Origin: Serinibacter arcticus
GTDB taxonomy: Bacteria; Actinomycetota; Actinomycetes; Actinomycetales; Beutenbergiaceae
DNA: 64,000 nucleotides
Reading direction: 5' to 3'
Assembly (NCBI RefSeq): GCF_004786095.1
Contig: NZ_RHPJ01000003.1
Coordinates: 248,001 to 312,000, forward strand
The first letter of the stretch is position 1, and every line of letters starts with the position of its first letter. A program made the translations under genes and the position numbers. Shown here piece by piece: positions 17,388-25,796 of the stretch. Below the pieces are notes generated by a model. The model ran no database searches and was not told the origin of the DNA. It saw only the letters and a program-made list of their open reading frames with translations.

Positions 17388-19366
17388 GCGAGCGACGCAG
17401 CGACTCCGCCGTCGTCCAGGAGGGGCGGCGCGGACGCCAGGGCGGCCCGATGGGTGCGATGGGCATGCCGGCCGAGAAGGCGCTGGACCTCCGCGGCACG
17501 ATCGGTCGGCTGCTCGGTGACATGCGCGAGCACCGCCTGGCCCTGGCTGTCAGCGTGGTCCTGGGCATCGGCTCGGTGATCCTGGCCGTGCTGGGTCCGC
17601 GGCTCCTCGGCGACGCGACCAACCTCGTCTTCGGGGGCGTCCTCAGCCGTGGCCTTCCCGCGGGCGACTCCCGCGAGGAGGCGCTGGAGCGGCTGCGCGA
17701 CGCCGGCGACGCCCGGGCCGACCTGCTCGCCCAGGTCCCGTTCACCCCGGGTGCGGGTCTGGACACGACCGCGCTGGCACGGCTGCTCGCCGTCGTCCTG
17801 CTCGTCTACGTCGTCTCCGCGCTGCTGGCGTGGCTGCAGGCGCGCATCATCGCGGTCCTGGTGCAGCGCACCATGTACCGGCTGCGGCAGCAGGTCGCCA
17901 CGAAGCTCGGGCGGCTGCCGCTGTCCTACTTCGACTCCACCTCGCGCGGCGACGTGCTCTCGCGCGTCACCAACGACATCGACAACCTCTCGCAGTCGCT
18001 GTCCCAGACGCTCGCGCAGCTCGTGACGTCGGTGTTCACCGTCATCGGCGTGCTCACCATGATGTTCCTCATCTCGCCGCTGCTGGCCGCGGTCGCGCTC
18101 GTGACCGTGCCGATCGCCGCGCTCGTGACGGCGATGATCGCCAAGCGCTCGCAGCCGCAGTTCATCCGGCAGTGGCGCACCACGGGCGAGCTGAACGGCC
18201 ACATCGAGGAGATGTACACCGGCCACTCGCTCATCAAGGTCTACGGCCAGGGCGCAACGGCGCAGCGCACGTTCGACGAGCGCAACGCCGAGCTGTACAC
18301 CTCCTCGTTCCGGGCGCAGTTCATCTCCGGGACGATCCAGCCGGCGATGGGCATCATCGCCAACCTCAACTACGTCGTCATCGCGGTGCTGGGCGGGCTG
18401 CGCGTGGCGTCGGGGACCATGAGCCTCGGCGACGTGCAGGCGTTCATCCAGTACTCGCGCCAGTTCACGCAGCCGATCACGCAGATCGCGGCGATGATGA
18501 ACATGCTGCAGTCCGGTGCGGCGTCCGCCGAGCGGGTCTACGCGCTGCTGGACGCGACCGAGCAGGAGGGCGACCCGTCGCCGTCCGTGACCCTGGACGG
18601 GGTCCGCGGTCGTGTCGAGTTCGACGGCGTCGACTTCGCCTACGACCCCGACCAGCCGCTGATCACGGGACTCGACCTCGTGGCGGAGCCGGGGCAGACG
18701 GTGGCGATCGTCGGCCCCACGGGCGCCGGGAAGACCACGCTGGTGAACCTGATCATGCGGTTCTACGAGATCCAGGGCGGGCGCATCACGCTCGACGGCG
18801 TGAACACGCGCGACATGACCCGCGACGACCTGCGCGCGAGCGTGGGCATGGTGCTCCAGGACGCATGGCTGTTCGAGGGCACGATCGCCCAGAACATCTG
18901 CTACCCCCTCCAGCAGGAGGCCGGAGGCGAGATCACGCCCGGGATGCGCGCCCAGATGCTTCGCGCGGCGGAGGCCACGCACGTCGACGCGATCGTCCGC
19001 TCGCTGCCGGACGGCTACGACACCGTGCTCAGCGCCGAGGGCACCTCGCTGTCGCAGGGCGAGCGTCAGCTCCTCACGATCGCGCGCGCGTTCGTCGCCG
19101 ATCCGCCCATCCTGATCCTCGACGAGGCGACCAGCTCGGTCGACACCCGCACCGAGGTGCTGGTGCAGAAGGCGATGAACGCGCTCCGCGTGGGGCGGAC
19201 GTCCTTCGTCATCGCCCACCGGCTGTCGACGATCACGGGCGCCGACGTCATCGTCGTCATGGAGCACGGCCGGATCGTCGAGCAGGGCTCGCACGCCGAG
19301 CTGCTGGCGGCCGACGGCGCCTACGCCCGGCTGCACGCCAGCCAGTTCGCCGCGCCCCTCGCCTGA
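17384..19366 (+). CDS. Heterodimeric ABC exporter, catalytic subunit
   Basis: 660 aa. A 55-residue polar N-terminal extension and a 60-residue insertion between the first two helices (SREEALERLRDAGDARADLL) precede a normal exporter domain. Its NBD has Walker A GPTGAGKTT, Walker B LILDEATSSVD with Glu, and switch His in VIAHRL, so it supplies the working Walker residues. Its own signature is LSQGE rather than LSGGQ, which faces the degenerate site of the partner. This complementarity fits one active and one silent ATP site. Coupled to the upstream gene by ATGA overlap; ends before a clear terminator. Confidence 0.92.
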   Translation: MSERRSDSAVVQEGRRGRQGGPMGAMGMPAEKALDLRGTIGRLLGDMREHRLALAVSVVLGIGSVILAVLGPRLLGDATNLVFGGVLSRGLPAGDSREEALERLRDAGDARADLLAQVPFTPGAGLDTTALARLLAVVLLVYVVSALLAWLQARIIAVLVQRTMYRLRQQVATKLGRLPLSYFDSTSRGDVLSRVTNDIDNLSQSLSQTLAQLVTSVFTVIGVLTMMFLISPLLAAVALVTVPIAALVTAMIAKRSQPQFIRQWRTTGELNGHIEEMYTGHSLIKVYGQGATAQRTFDERNAELYTSSFRAQFISGTIQPAMGIIANLNYVVIAVLGGLRVASGTMSLGDVQAFIQYSRQFTQPITQIAAMMNMLQSGAASAERVYALLDATEQEGDPSPSVTLDGVRGRVEFDGVDFAYDPDQPLITGLDLVAEPGQTVAIVGPTGAGKTTLVNLIMRFYEIQGGRITLDGVNTRDMTRDDLRASVGMVLQDAWLFEGTIAQNICYPLQQEAGGEITPGMRAQMLRAAEATHVDAIVRSLPDGYDTVLSAEGTSLSQGERQLLTIARAFVADPPILILDEATSSVDTRTEVLVQKAMNALRVGRTSFVIAHRLSTITGADVIVVMEHGRIVEQGSHAELLAADGAYARLHASQFAAPLA

Positions 19367-19700
19367 GCCGTCGCGGGCGTGCCACGTGTCCCGGGTCTCA
19401 GCCTTTTCTCAGCGACGTCTCGGTAGACAGTCCCGGGCACCGGTCGCGGCCACGGGCCGACGACCGTGCCCGGAACGACACTGCCCCACCTCGTCAGGAC
19501 CGAGGTGGGGCGGTGTGCCGTGTCGTCAGCGAGCCGGTACGCGGTGTCTGGGCGGGCCGGACGGGGGCGGACGATGTTCGGCGCCGCTGAGGCTGGGGCT
19601 GGGCTCCAGGTTCAGCAGCCACCGTCAACGTACGTCGGGGCCCCCCGAGCTGGTCAAGGTTTCCGACGTCCGCGGACGCCGCTCCAGCTGCGCGGCGGCG
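19367..19700. other. 334-base non-coding interval after the ABC exporter
   Basis: Contains the terminator at 19483-19511 and otherwise GC-rich sequence without a plausible gene. A second weaker inverted pair (CACGGGC near 19452 and GCCCGGA near 19468) lies ahead of it. I see no tRNA, promoter pair or conserved structure that I can name in 19520-19700. Confidence 0.5.
19483..19511 (+). terminator. Terminator hairpin after the ABC exporter operon
   Basis: GCCCCACCTCG and its exact complement CGAGGTGGGGC around a 7-base loop (TCAGGAC), 116 bases past the stop. It lies in the convergent gap, so it could serve both directions. Confidence 0.75.
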
Positions 19701-20267
19701 TCAGGACGTCGTCGCCGGTCGGTACGTCAGGGCGACGGCGCCGGAGCGGAACTCGCGGCGGTCGACGAGGTCGAGCTGGAGCCGGTCGCGCAGACCGTCG
19801 AGCAGGGTCGGCCCGCGTCCGGCCACGACCGGCTGCACGACGAACACGTACTCGTCGATCAGACCCAGATCCGCCAGGGCCCGGGGCAACGTCACTCCAC
19901 CCACCCACAGACCGACACCGGACTGCTCCTTGAGGGCGCGGACCGCGGCTCCCGGATCGCCGTCGATCAGCTCGGCGTTCCAGTCGACCTCGGGCAGGGT
20001 GCTGGAGACGACGTGCTTCGTCGCGCCGTCCATCGCCTCGGCGAACGGGACCTCCCACCGCGCCATCCACTCGGGCCACGTTCCCGTCACCGGCCGCCGC
20101 CAGGCCGACTCCATCATCCGGTAGGTCACCCGGCCCAGGACGAGGGCGTCGACCCTGCCCATCTCCTCGGTCCAGAACGCCATGGACTCCTCGTCCGGGG
20201 GCAGCCCCACCTCGTGGTGACAGGACCCGTCGAGGGTGACGTTGATCGAGTAGCGCAGCGGTCTCAT
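19701..20267 (-). CDS. Dihydrofolate reductase-like (RibD C-terminal) protein
   Basis: 188 aa. Begins MRPLRYSINVTLDGS, the usual opening of this family, with DALVLGRVTYRMM (NADPH loop), KHVVSSTL, and LWVGGVTLPRALADLGLIDEYV. The family shares the RibD reductase/DHFR fold and is abundant in actinobacteria; most members have no known substrate and are not true FolA. Stand-alone, on the strand opposite the ABC exporter. Confidence 0.85.
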   Translation of the reverse strand: MRPLRYSINVTLDGSCHHEVGLPPDEESMAFWTEEMGRVDALVLGRVTYRMMESAWRRPVTGTWPEWMARWEVPFAEAMDGATKHVVSSTLPEVDWNAELIDGDPGAAVRALKEQSGVGLWVGGVTLPRALADLGLIDEYVFVVQPVVAGRGPTLLDGLRDRLQLDLVDRREFRSGAVALTYRPATTS

Positions 20268-20332
20268 CTCGTCGCCTCCTCGCGTCGTGCGGCCGGTGGT
20301 GGCAGCACCGTACTCCGCGGGCGCCGGACGGG

Positions 20333-21352
20333 TCAGGCGGTGTGCGTCCGGAGGAACCCGACGCTGCGCTCGAGCGTCGCGCGCCCGGCCTCGGACGACA
20401 GGTCGAACTGGAACTCGTGGTCGAGCGACGGCTCGCCCGCCCCGGGGCTCGGGAAGTCGGCGACCAGCTCGACGCCGACCTCGCGCAGGCGCTCGGCGAA
20501 CGCGAGGCCCTGCGGCGTGAGGGGGTCGGCGTCACCGCCCGAGAGGTAGGTGGGCGGGAACGCGGGGGAGGCGTGCCGCCGGACGGAGGCCAGGTCCAGC
20601 ACCGGGTCCTCCCGCGCGGACCGTCGACCCGTGTAGGACCACAGGACGGACTCCATGAAGAGCGCGCCGGCCCGCGACGTCGCTCCGTCGAGGTCCAGGT
20701 CGTACGCCCCGCAGTGCAGCAGCGCGGCGCGCAGGTGATCGCGACGGAGAGCGGGGTCGACGCCGAGCGCGCTCGCGTAGGCGGGATCGGAGATCGCGGC
20801 GGCGACCTGCGCCGCGATCTGGGAGCCCGCGGAGTCGCCGGCCAGCACCACCCGCGAGGTGTCCAGGTCGAGGTCGTCGGCGTGCGTCACGAGGTGGGAC
20901 AGCGCGGTCAGCACCTGGTGCACGGGACGCGGGTACCGCGACCGCGGGGCCAGGTGGTAGTCGACCCCGACGACGACGAAGCCGCGCGCCGCCAGGATCC
21001 GCAGGTAGTTCGCCACCTGGTCCTTGCTGCCCGAGACCCAGCCGCCGCCGTGCACCCACACGATCGTCGGCAGGGGAGCGCCGCCGTCGGGACGCCCGGG
21101 CCGGTGGACGTCCAGGAGCGACGCGGGGTCGCTCGGGTCGTACGGCACGTTCAGGCGCGAGTGCACGCCGTCGGGCACCAGGGGTGCGAGCGCGGCGTTC
21201 GTCTCACGCCCGCCACGGTCGAAGGCCCGGCGGATCAGCAGGGCGCTCGGCCACGGGCTGACGGCCATGGCGACCACGGCGAGCACCGCCGCCCCGACGA
21301 CCGTGCCCGCCACGGCGGCGAGCGTGGTGGCGATGGCACGGCGGGCGGTCAC
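20333..21352 (-). CDS. Membrane-anchored alpha/beta hydrolase (HSL-like)
   Basis: 339 aa. An N-terminal hydrophobic helix (about residues 5-27) anchors the enzyme; the hydrolase domain has the oxyanion motif HGGGW, nucleophile GDSAG, acid in GGDADPL and catalytic His in LDHEF. The HGGG-GDSAG pairing is that of the hormone-sensitive lipase group, esterases on small acyl esters. GTG start chosen because TACCGT lies exactly six bases upstream. It diverges from the RNA methyltransferase gene over 58 bases. Confidence 0.87.
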   Translation of the reverse strand: MTARRAIATTLAAVAGTVVGAAVLAVVAMAVSPWPSALLIRRAFDRGGRETNAALAPLVPDGVHSRLNVPYDPSDPASLLDVHRPGRPDGGAPLPTIVWVHGGGWVSGSKDQVANYLRILAARGFVVVGVDYHLAPRSRYPRPVHQVLTALSHLVTHADDLDLDTSRVVLAGDSAGSQIAAQVAAAISDPAYASALGVDPALRRDHLRAALLHCGAYDLDLDGATSRAGALFMESVLWSYTGRRSAREDPVLDLASVRRHASPAFPPTYLSGGDADPLTPQGLAFAERLREVGVELVADFPSPGAGEPSLDHEFQFDLSSEAGRATLERSVGFLRTHTA

Positions 21353-21410
21353 CGGGTGACGGTATCCCGCGCGCCGCATCCCGCGTGCCGCACCAGGGGA
21401 GAATGGGCAG

Positions 21411-22220
21411 GTGACCCGCCCCGCCCCGATCGAGCTGACCGATGCCGCCGACCCCCGCGTGGTGGAGTACACGGGACTGACCGACGTCGCGCTGCGCACG
21501 CGGTACGAGACCGGGGCCGGCCTCTACATGGCCGAGTCCTCGAACGTCATCCGTCGCGCCGTCGCGGCCGGACACGTGCCCCGCTCGTTCCTCATGGCGC
21601 CGCGCTGGCTCCCGCAGATGGCCGAGGTGACCGAGGCGTTCCCGGAGGCGCCCGTCTTCGTCGCGCCCGAGTCGCTCCTCGAGGGCGTCACGGGGTTCCA
21701 CCTGCACCGCGGGGCGCTCGCGGCGATGAACCGGCGGGCGCTGCCGTCCGTGGCCGAGGTCGTCGCGAGGGCGCGGCGCGTCGCGGTGATCGAGGACGTC
21801 GTGGACCACACCAACGTCGGAGCGATCTTCCGCAGCGCCGCCGGGATCGGCGTGGACGCCGTGCTGGTGACGCCGCGCTGCGCCGACCCGCTCTACCGCC
21901 GCAGCGTGCGGGTCTCGATGGGCACGGTCTTCCAGGTGCCGTGGACCCGGCTGGCCGACTGGCCGGCGGGGATCGAGCAGCTGCGGGAGGCGGGTTTCAC
22001 GACGGCGTCGCTCGCGCTGACCGACGACGCGGTCACGCTCGACGAGCTCGCCGCCGCGCGGTACGAGCGGCTCGCGCTCGTCCTCGGGAGCGAGGGGCAC
22101 GGGCTCACGGCCGCGACGATCGAGGCGAGCGACGTCGTCGTGCGCATCCCGATGGCCGGCGGCGTGGACTCCCTCAACGTCGCGGCGGCGTCGGCCGTCG
22201 CGTTCTGGGCGACGCGCTGA
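21411..22220 (+). CDS. SpoU/TrmH-family RNA 2'-O-methyltransferase
   Basis: 269 aa. The SPOUT motifs are clear: motif 1 DHTNVGAIFRSAAGIGVDAV (Asn-Arg pair), motif 2 LVLGSEGHGL and motif 3 VRIPMAGGVDSLNVAAASAV, which form the SAM-binding knot. The N-terminal 120 residues form the RNA-binding extension. It methylates a ribose in tRNA or rRNA; the target is not evident. GTG start preceded by GAGAAT at six bases, probably leaderless. Confidence 0.88.
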   Translation: MTRPAPIELTDAADPRVVEYTGLTDVALRTRYETGAGLYMAESSNVIRRAVAAGHVPRSFLMAPRWLPQMAEVTEAFPEAPVFVAPESLLEGVTGFHLHRGALAAMNRRALPSVAEVVARARRVAVIEDVVDHTNVGAIFRSAAGIGVDAVLVTPRCADPLYRRSVRVSMGTVFQVPWTRLADWPAGIEQLREAGFTTASLALTDDAVTLDELAAARYERLALVLGSEGHGLTAATIEASDVVVRIPMAGGVDSLNVAAASAVAFWATR

Positions 22221-22250
22221 CGGGGACCCGAGCCCGTCCGCTCGGCGCGT

Positions 22251-22874
22251 TCAGGCGGTGTGGCGCGCGACCGCGGCCAGAGCGAGGTCGCGCGCCGGGA
22301 ACGGGACGGGTCGCGCGTCGCCGGTGAGGAGGCCGGCGCGCACGCGGGCCGCCAGGGCGCCGTCGTACAGCGCGAGCAGCTCGCCCGCCAGCGCATCGGG
22401 GTCGTGGGCGCCCGCCTCGGACGCGAGCTGCCGGAGCCGGTCGCGCAGCAGGGCGGAGTCCGCCAGCAGCCAGGGGTGCGCGGGGTGCTCGGGGCCGGGG
22501 ATCTCCACTGCGGCGGCGAGGAATGCACAGCCCCGGCGCGCGTCGTCGCCGGCGGACGGGTCGCCGCCACCCGGGTTCGACGGGAACGTGGCCAGCGCGT
22601 CGAACACCGACACCGCTCGGGCGAGCACGTCGTCCCCGCACGCGGCCAGCGCCTCGTCCCACGCCTCGCGCCACCGCGCGAACCGTCGCTCGAGGTAGGC
22701 GGCCACCAGTCCGTCCTTGCCGGAGAAGTGCGCGTACAGCGTGGCGGGGGCGACCTCCGCCCGCCGCAGCACGGCATCGACACCGGTCGCCGCGATGCCG
22801 CGGGAGTGGAACAGATCCGTGGCGGCGTCGAGCAGTCGCTCGCGGGCCGGCGTTCTCGCACTCGGGGCAGTCAT
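22251..22874 (-). CDS. TetR-family regulator of the adjacent MFS gene
   Basis: 207 aa. N-terminal helix-turn-helix RERLLDAATDLFHSRGIAAT ... VAPATLYAHFSGKDGL (residues 11-55), then a variable ligand-binding domain with GCAFLAAAVEIP. Divergent from the MFS gene with 21 bases between starts, and the inverted repeats in that gap overlap both start regions, so autoregulation and repression of the pump are likely. TACAGT lies six bases before the ATG: leaderless. Confidence 0.88.
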   Translation of the reverse strand: MTAPSARTPARERLLDAATDLFHSRGIAATGVDAVLRRAEVAPATLYAHFSGKDGLVAAYLERRFARWREAWDEALAACGDDVLARAVSVFDALATFPSNPGGGDPSAGDDARRGCAFLAAAVEIPGPEHPAHPWLLADSALLRDRLRQLASEAGAHDPDALAGELLALYDGALAARVRAGLLTGDARPVPFPARDLALAAVARHTA

Positions 22875-22883
22875 GCGTCTACT

Positions 22884-22914
22884 GTAACGATCACTATGGT
22901 GAAACGATCGTTAC
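22884..22914. promoter_or_regulatory. TetR-type operator between the regulator and MFS genes
   Basis: Inverted repeat GTAACGATC (22884-22892) and GATCGTTAC (22906-22914), 13-base spacer. The right half contains the perfect palindrome AACGATCGTT (22903-22912) and the left a degenerate copy, so two dimer sites are possible. The right half lies inside the first codons of the MFS gene and the left half adjoins the TetR -10 box. Confidence 0.7.
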
Positions 22915-24116
22915 GCACTGCCCGGGTGGTCTCCACGACGCCGCTCGTCGTTGCCGCGACGGGCCTGATCGCGGTGACCTACGGCGTCGTGCGCTACGGC
23001 TACGGTCTGCAGCTGCCGCAGCTGACGGCCGAGTTCGGCCTGTCCTCGACGACGGCGGGGCTGATCGCCTCGGGGAGCTTCGCGGCCTACTGCCTCGCCG
23101 CCCTGGTCGCGCGCCGGATCGTCCGACGCTCGCCCCGCGCCGTGCTGTGGCTCGCCGCCGGCCTGGCGGCGGGCGGCGCCGGTGTCGTCGCCGTCGCGGG
23201 CTCGCCCTGGGTGATGGCGTCCGGTGTGCTCGTGGCCGGGGGAGCGGCGGGAGCGGCCTCGCCGGCCCTGGTGGCGGCCGTCGCGGCGGGCGTGCCGGTC
23301 GCGCGGGCCGCCCGGGCGCAGTCGGTCGTCAACGCCGGGACGGGCCTCGGGGTCGTGGCCGTGGGTGCCGCCGTGCTCGCCGCTCCCCACCTGTGGCGGC
23401 CGGTGTGGGTGGCGGCCGCCGTCGCGGCGCTCGTGGCGGCGGCCGTGGTGGATCGCCGCACCCCGTGGCCGGCACGGTCGCGGCCGGGAGCGGACCTGCG
23501 CACGGACCGTGACGGGGCGGCGCCCCTGCGCGGGGCCGTGACCGCCGCGCTGCTCGCGGGTGCCGGCAGCGCTGCCGTCTGGACCTTCGGGCGCGACCTC
23601 GTCACCACCGCGGGTGGCCTGTCCGAGCGCACGACCGCGGCGCTCTGGGTGCTGCTGGGGGCGGCGGCCGTGCTCGGGGCGGCGAGCGGCGACGTCGTCC
23701 GCGTGCTCGGTCTGCCTTGGGCGTGGACGCTGACGGCGGCACTCTCCGGAGCGGCGACGGCGGCGCTCGTCCTCGTGCCCGACCGGACCGTCGTCGCCGC
23801 CCTGTCCGCAGCGGTGTTCGGTGGTGCCTACACCGCGCTCAGCGGGGTGCTGATCTCGTGGGCCGCGCAGCTGCGGCCCGACGGGGCGGGAGCGGCGACG
23901 GCCGTGCTGTTCACGGCGCTCACGGCCGGTCAGGCGGCGGGTGCCGCGGTCGCGGGGGCGGCGCTGGAACGCGCCGACGTCGTCGTGGTGTTCGGGGGGA
24001 GCGCGGTGGCGCTCCTGCTGGCGGCGCTGCTGCGGCCGACGACCCGCGGTCCGGCGGTGGGTCAGGCGGTCGCGACGGAGCGTCGCGTGCGACGTCGAGC
24101 CATCCCGCGCGCGTAG
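22896..24116 (+). CDS. Major facilitator superfamily transporter
   Basis: 406 aa with about 12 hydrophobic helices; helix 1-2 loop resembles the MFS opening YGVVRYGYGLQLPQLTAEFG seen in YfmO/CynX-like and sugar-efflux members, and ARRIVRRSPRAVL matches the loop 2-3 basic signature. Likely an efflux pump controlled by the divergent TetR. Extremely Ala/Val/Gly-rich. Its last 55 bases overlap the 3' end of the convergent phosphatidyltransferase gene. Start: ATG at 22896; a GTG at 22899 is an alternative. Confidence 0.82.
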   Translation: MVKRSLRTARVVSTTPLVVAATGLIAVTYGVVRYGYGLQLPQLTAEFGLSSTTAGLIASGSFAAYCLAALVARRIVRRSPRAVLWLAAGLAAGGAGVVAVAGSPWVMASGVLVAGGAAGAASPALVAAVAAGVPVARAARAQSVVNAGTGLGVVAVGAAVLAAPHLWRPVWVAAAVAALVAAAVVDRRTPWPARSRPGADLRTDRDGAAPLRGAVTAALLAGAGSAAVWTFGRDLVTTAGGLSERTTAALWVLLGAAAVLGAASGDVVRVLGLPWAWTLTAALSGAATAALVLVPDRTVVAALSAAVFGGAYTALSGVLISWAAQLRPDGAGAATAVLFTALTAGQAAGAAVAGAALERADVVVVFGGSAVALLLAALLRPTTRGPAVGQAVATERRVRRRAIPRA

Positions 24117-24640
24117 CCGATCCCCGCGAGCACGTGCCCGAGAGCACCGAGGTACATCAGCCCGAAGCCGACCCAGCTGAGCCAGGTGATGCCGGTGCCT
24201 GCGGCGACGACGAGCACGGGCAGCGCGAGGAGCAGGGCGCCGGTCCGCCACTTGCCGATGCGGCTGACCGGCAGGTCGGGGGAGCCGCGGAACCACAGCG
24301 TGGCCAGGACGGCGAGCGCGACGTCGACGGCGAGGATGACCGCGACCGGGCCCCACGGGATGATCCCGGCACCCACCATGGCCAGTCCGATGACGACGAT
24401 CGCGATGCGATCGGCGACGGGGTCGAGGCGCTGTCCGAGCAGGCTCGTCTGGCCGAGGCGGCGCGCGAGGAAGCCGTCGAACCAGTCCGACGCGCTGAGG
24501 GCGACCAGGGCCGCGAGCGCCCACCACATGTGGCCGGCGAGCAGGAGCCAGACCACCAGGGGGAGCAGGACCAGGAGTCGACCGAACGAGATCACGTTGG
24601 GGAGGGTCCACACGCGATTCTCGGGTCGGGGGTCGGTCAC
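24062..24640 (-). CDS. CDP-alcohol phosphatidyltransferase family protein
   Basis: 192 aa, membrane enzyme of phospholipid synthesis. The CDP-alcohol motif is complete near residues 52-76: SDWFDGFLARR ... GQRLDPVADR, giving the Asp-Asp-Gly, Ala-Arg and paired C-terminal Asp residues. Opening TLPNVISFGRLLVLLPLVVW is typical of PgsA-like enzymes. Product could be phosphatidylglycerophosphate or another phospholipid. GTG start with TAGGAT six bases upstream. Convergent 55-base overlap with the MFS gene. Confidence 0.88.
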   Translation of the reverse strand: MTDPRPENRVWTLPNVISFGRLLVLLPLVVWLLLAGHMWWALAALVALSASDWFDGFLARRLGQTSLLGQRLDPVADRIAIVVIGLAMVGAGIIPWGPVAVILAVDVALAVLATLWFRGSPDLPVSRIGKWRTGALLLALPVLVVAAGTGITWLSWVGFGLMYLGALGHVLAGIGYARGMARRRTRRSVATA

Positions 24641-24728
24641 CCGTCGATCCTAGGGTGCCGCACAGGTCCCACGCCCCTCGAAGCGCCCGGATCCGCCGAT
24701 CCGTGGCCCCGTCTTCGCGTCCCGACCT

Positions 24729-24846
24729 GGTCGTATGACGGACGTCACAGGTCCGGATCCCGAGATTTCGCCACCCGGGTGGAGTCCGACCACGGCGGGC
24801 TGGCACTGTCGTGCCGCGCCGGAGCGACCGGCTGACCAGCACGACC
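24729..24846 (+). promoter_or_regulatory. Structured leader of metQNI (candidate cis-regulatory RNA/operator)
   Basis: About 115 bases closed by GGTCGT (24729) and ACGACC (24841-24846). Inside: palindrome TGACG-GA-CGTCA (24736-24747), stem GGTCCGGA/TCCGACC (24750-24757 with 24785-24791, one bulge) enclosing CCACCCGGGTGG (24771-24782), and hairpin GGCG..GGCAC-TGTC-GTGCC.CGCC (24794-24820). The metQ ribosome site follows 10 bases later. The GCAACC core of SAM-I/SAM-IV riboswitches is absent, so I name no known class; the TGACGGACGTCA palindrome could equally be a protein operator. Confidence 0.4.
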
Positions 24847-24868
24847 TCACCGCACGAAAGAGAGCCTC

Positions 24869-25774
24869 ATGTCCCGCAAGCACCTCCGCGTCCTCGTCCC
24901 CGCGATCGCCGCCGCGGGTCTGATGATGTCCGCGTGTGCCGCGCCCGGCTCCTCCTCGGGCGGCGGCGCCGAGGGTGAGGACGCGCCCATCCGGATCGGC
25001 GTCGTCAACGCCTCCGACGAGCAGTGGACGATCTTCACGGAGAAGGCCGAGGAGGAGGGCATCCCGGTCGAGATCACCAACTTCTCCGACTACCAGCTCC
25101 CGAACCAGGGCCTGGACCAGGGCGAGCTCGACCTCAACCAGTTCCAGCACCTGCAGTTCCTCGCCCAGTTCAACGTCGCCTCCGACACCGACCTCGTGCC
25201 CGTCGGCGCCACGGCCGTCTACCCGCTCGGCCTCTACTCGCTCGAGTTCGACTCGGTCGACGCGATCCCCGACGGCGCGCAGATCGCGATCCCGAACGAC
25301 GAGACCAACCAGGCGCGCGCGCTCCTGGTCCTGCAGGAGGCGGGCCTGCTGGAGCTGGCCGACGGCGGGAGCTCGCTCTCGACCCCGCAGGACGTCGTCG
25401 CCGAGGGATCCCGTGTGACCGTCACCCCGGTCGACGCCGCCCAGACCGCCATCGCGCTGCAGTCCGGGAGCGTCGCCGCCTCGATCATCAACAACGACTT
25501 CGTCGGTGACGCCGGCCTGACCGCCGAGGACGCCGTCTTCAACGACGACCCCGGCAGCGCGGCCTCGGAGCCCTACATCAACATCTGGGCGGCTTCGGCG
25601 GACAACGCCGACAACCCCGACTTCGCCACGCTGGTGGAGATCTGGCACTCCGACGAGGTCGAGGCGGCCGCGCTGGAGGAGTCCGGTGGCACCGCGGTCT
25701 TCAAGGAGAACACCCCGCAGGAGCTCCAGGACATCCTCTCCGGCATCGAGGAGAACCTGCGCGCGCAGGCCTGA
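24869..25774 (+). CDS. metQ: Methionine ABC transporter substrate-binding lipoprotein MetQ
   Basis: 301 aa. Lipoprotein signal ending LMMSAC with acylated Cys23, then a Gly/Ser linker. NlpA/MetQ domain: IRIGVVNASDEQW, VEITNFSDYQLPNQGLDQG, ELDLNQFQHLQFL, IAIPNDETNQARALLVLQEAG, IINNDF. Captures methionine (or its D-isomer) outside the membrane for MetN/MetI. RBS AAAGAGAG before the ATG. First gene of metQNI. Confidence 0.9.
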   Translation: MSRKHLRVLVPAIAAAGLMMSACAAPGSSSGGGAEGEDAPIRIGVVNASDEQWTIFTEKAEEEGIPVEITNFSDYQLPNQGLDQGELDLNQFQHLQFLAQFNVASDTDLVPVGATAVYPLGLYSLEFDSVDAIPDGAQIAIPNDETNQARALLVLQEAGLLELADGGSSLSTPQDVVAEGSRVTVTPVDAAQTAIALQSGSVAASIINNDFVGDAGLTAEDAVFNDDPGSAASEPYINIWAASADNADNPDFATLVEIWHSDEVEAAALEESGGTAVFKENTPQELQDILSGIEENLRAQA

Positions 25775-25796
25775 CGGCCGGCGCACAGGAGCCCTC

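Noticed and set aside
24729-24846. SAM-I or SAM-IV riboswitch before metQ
   Set aside because: The conserved GCAACC core and the kink-turn are not present; kept only as an unnamed structured leader.
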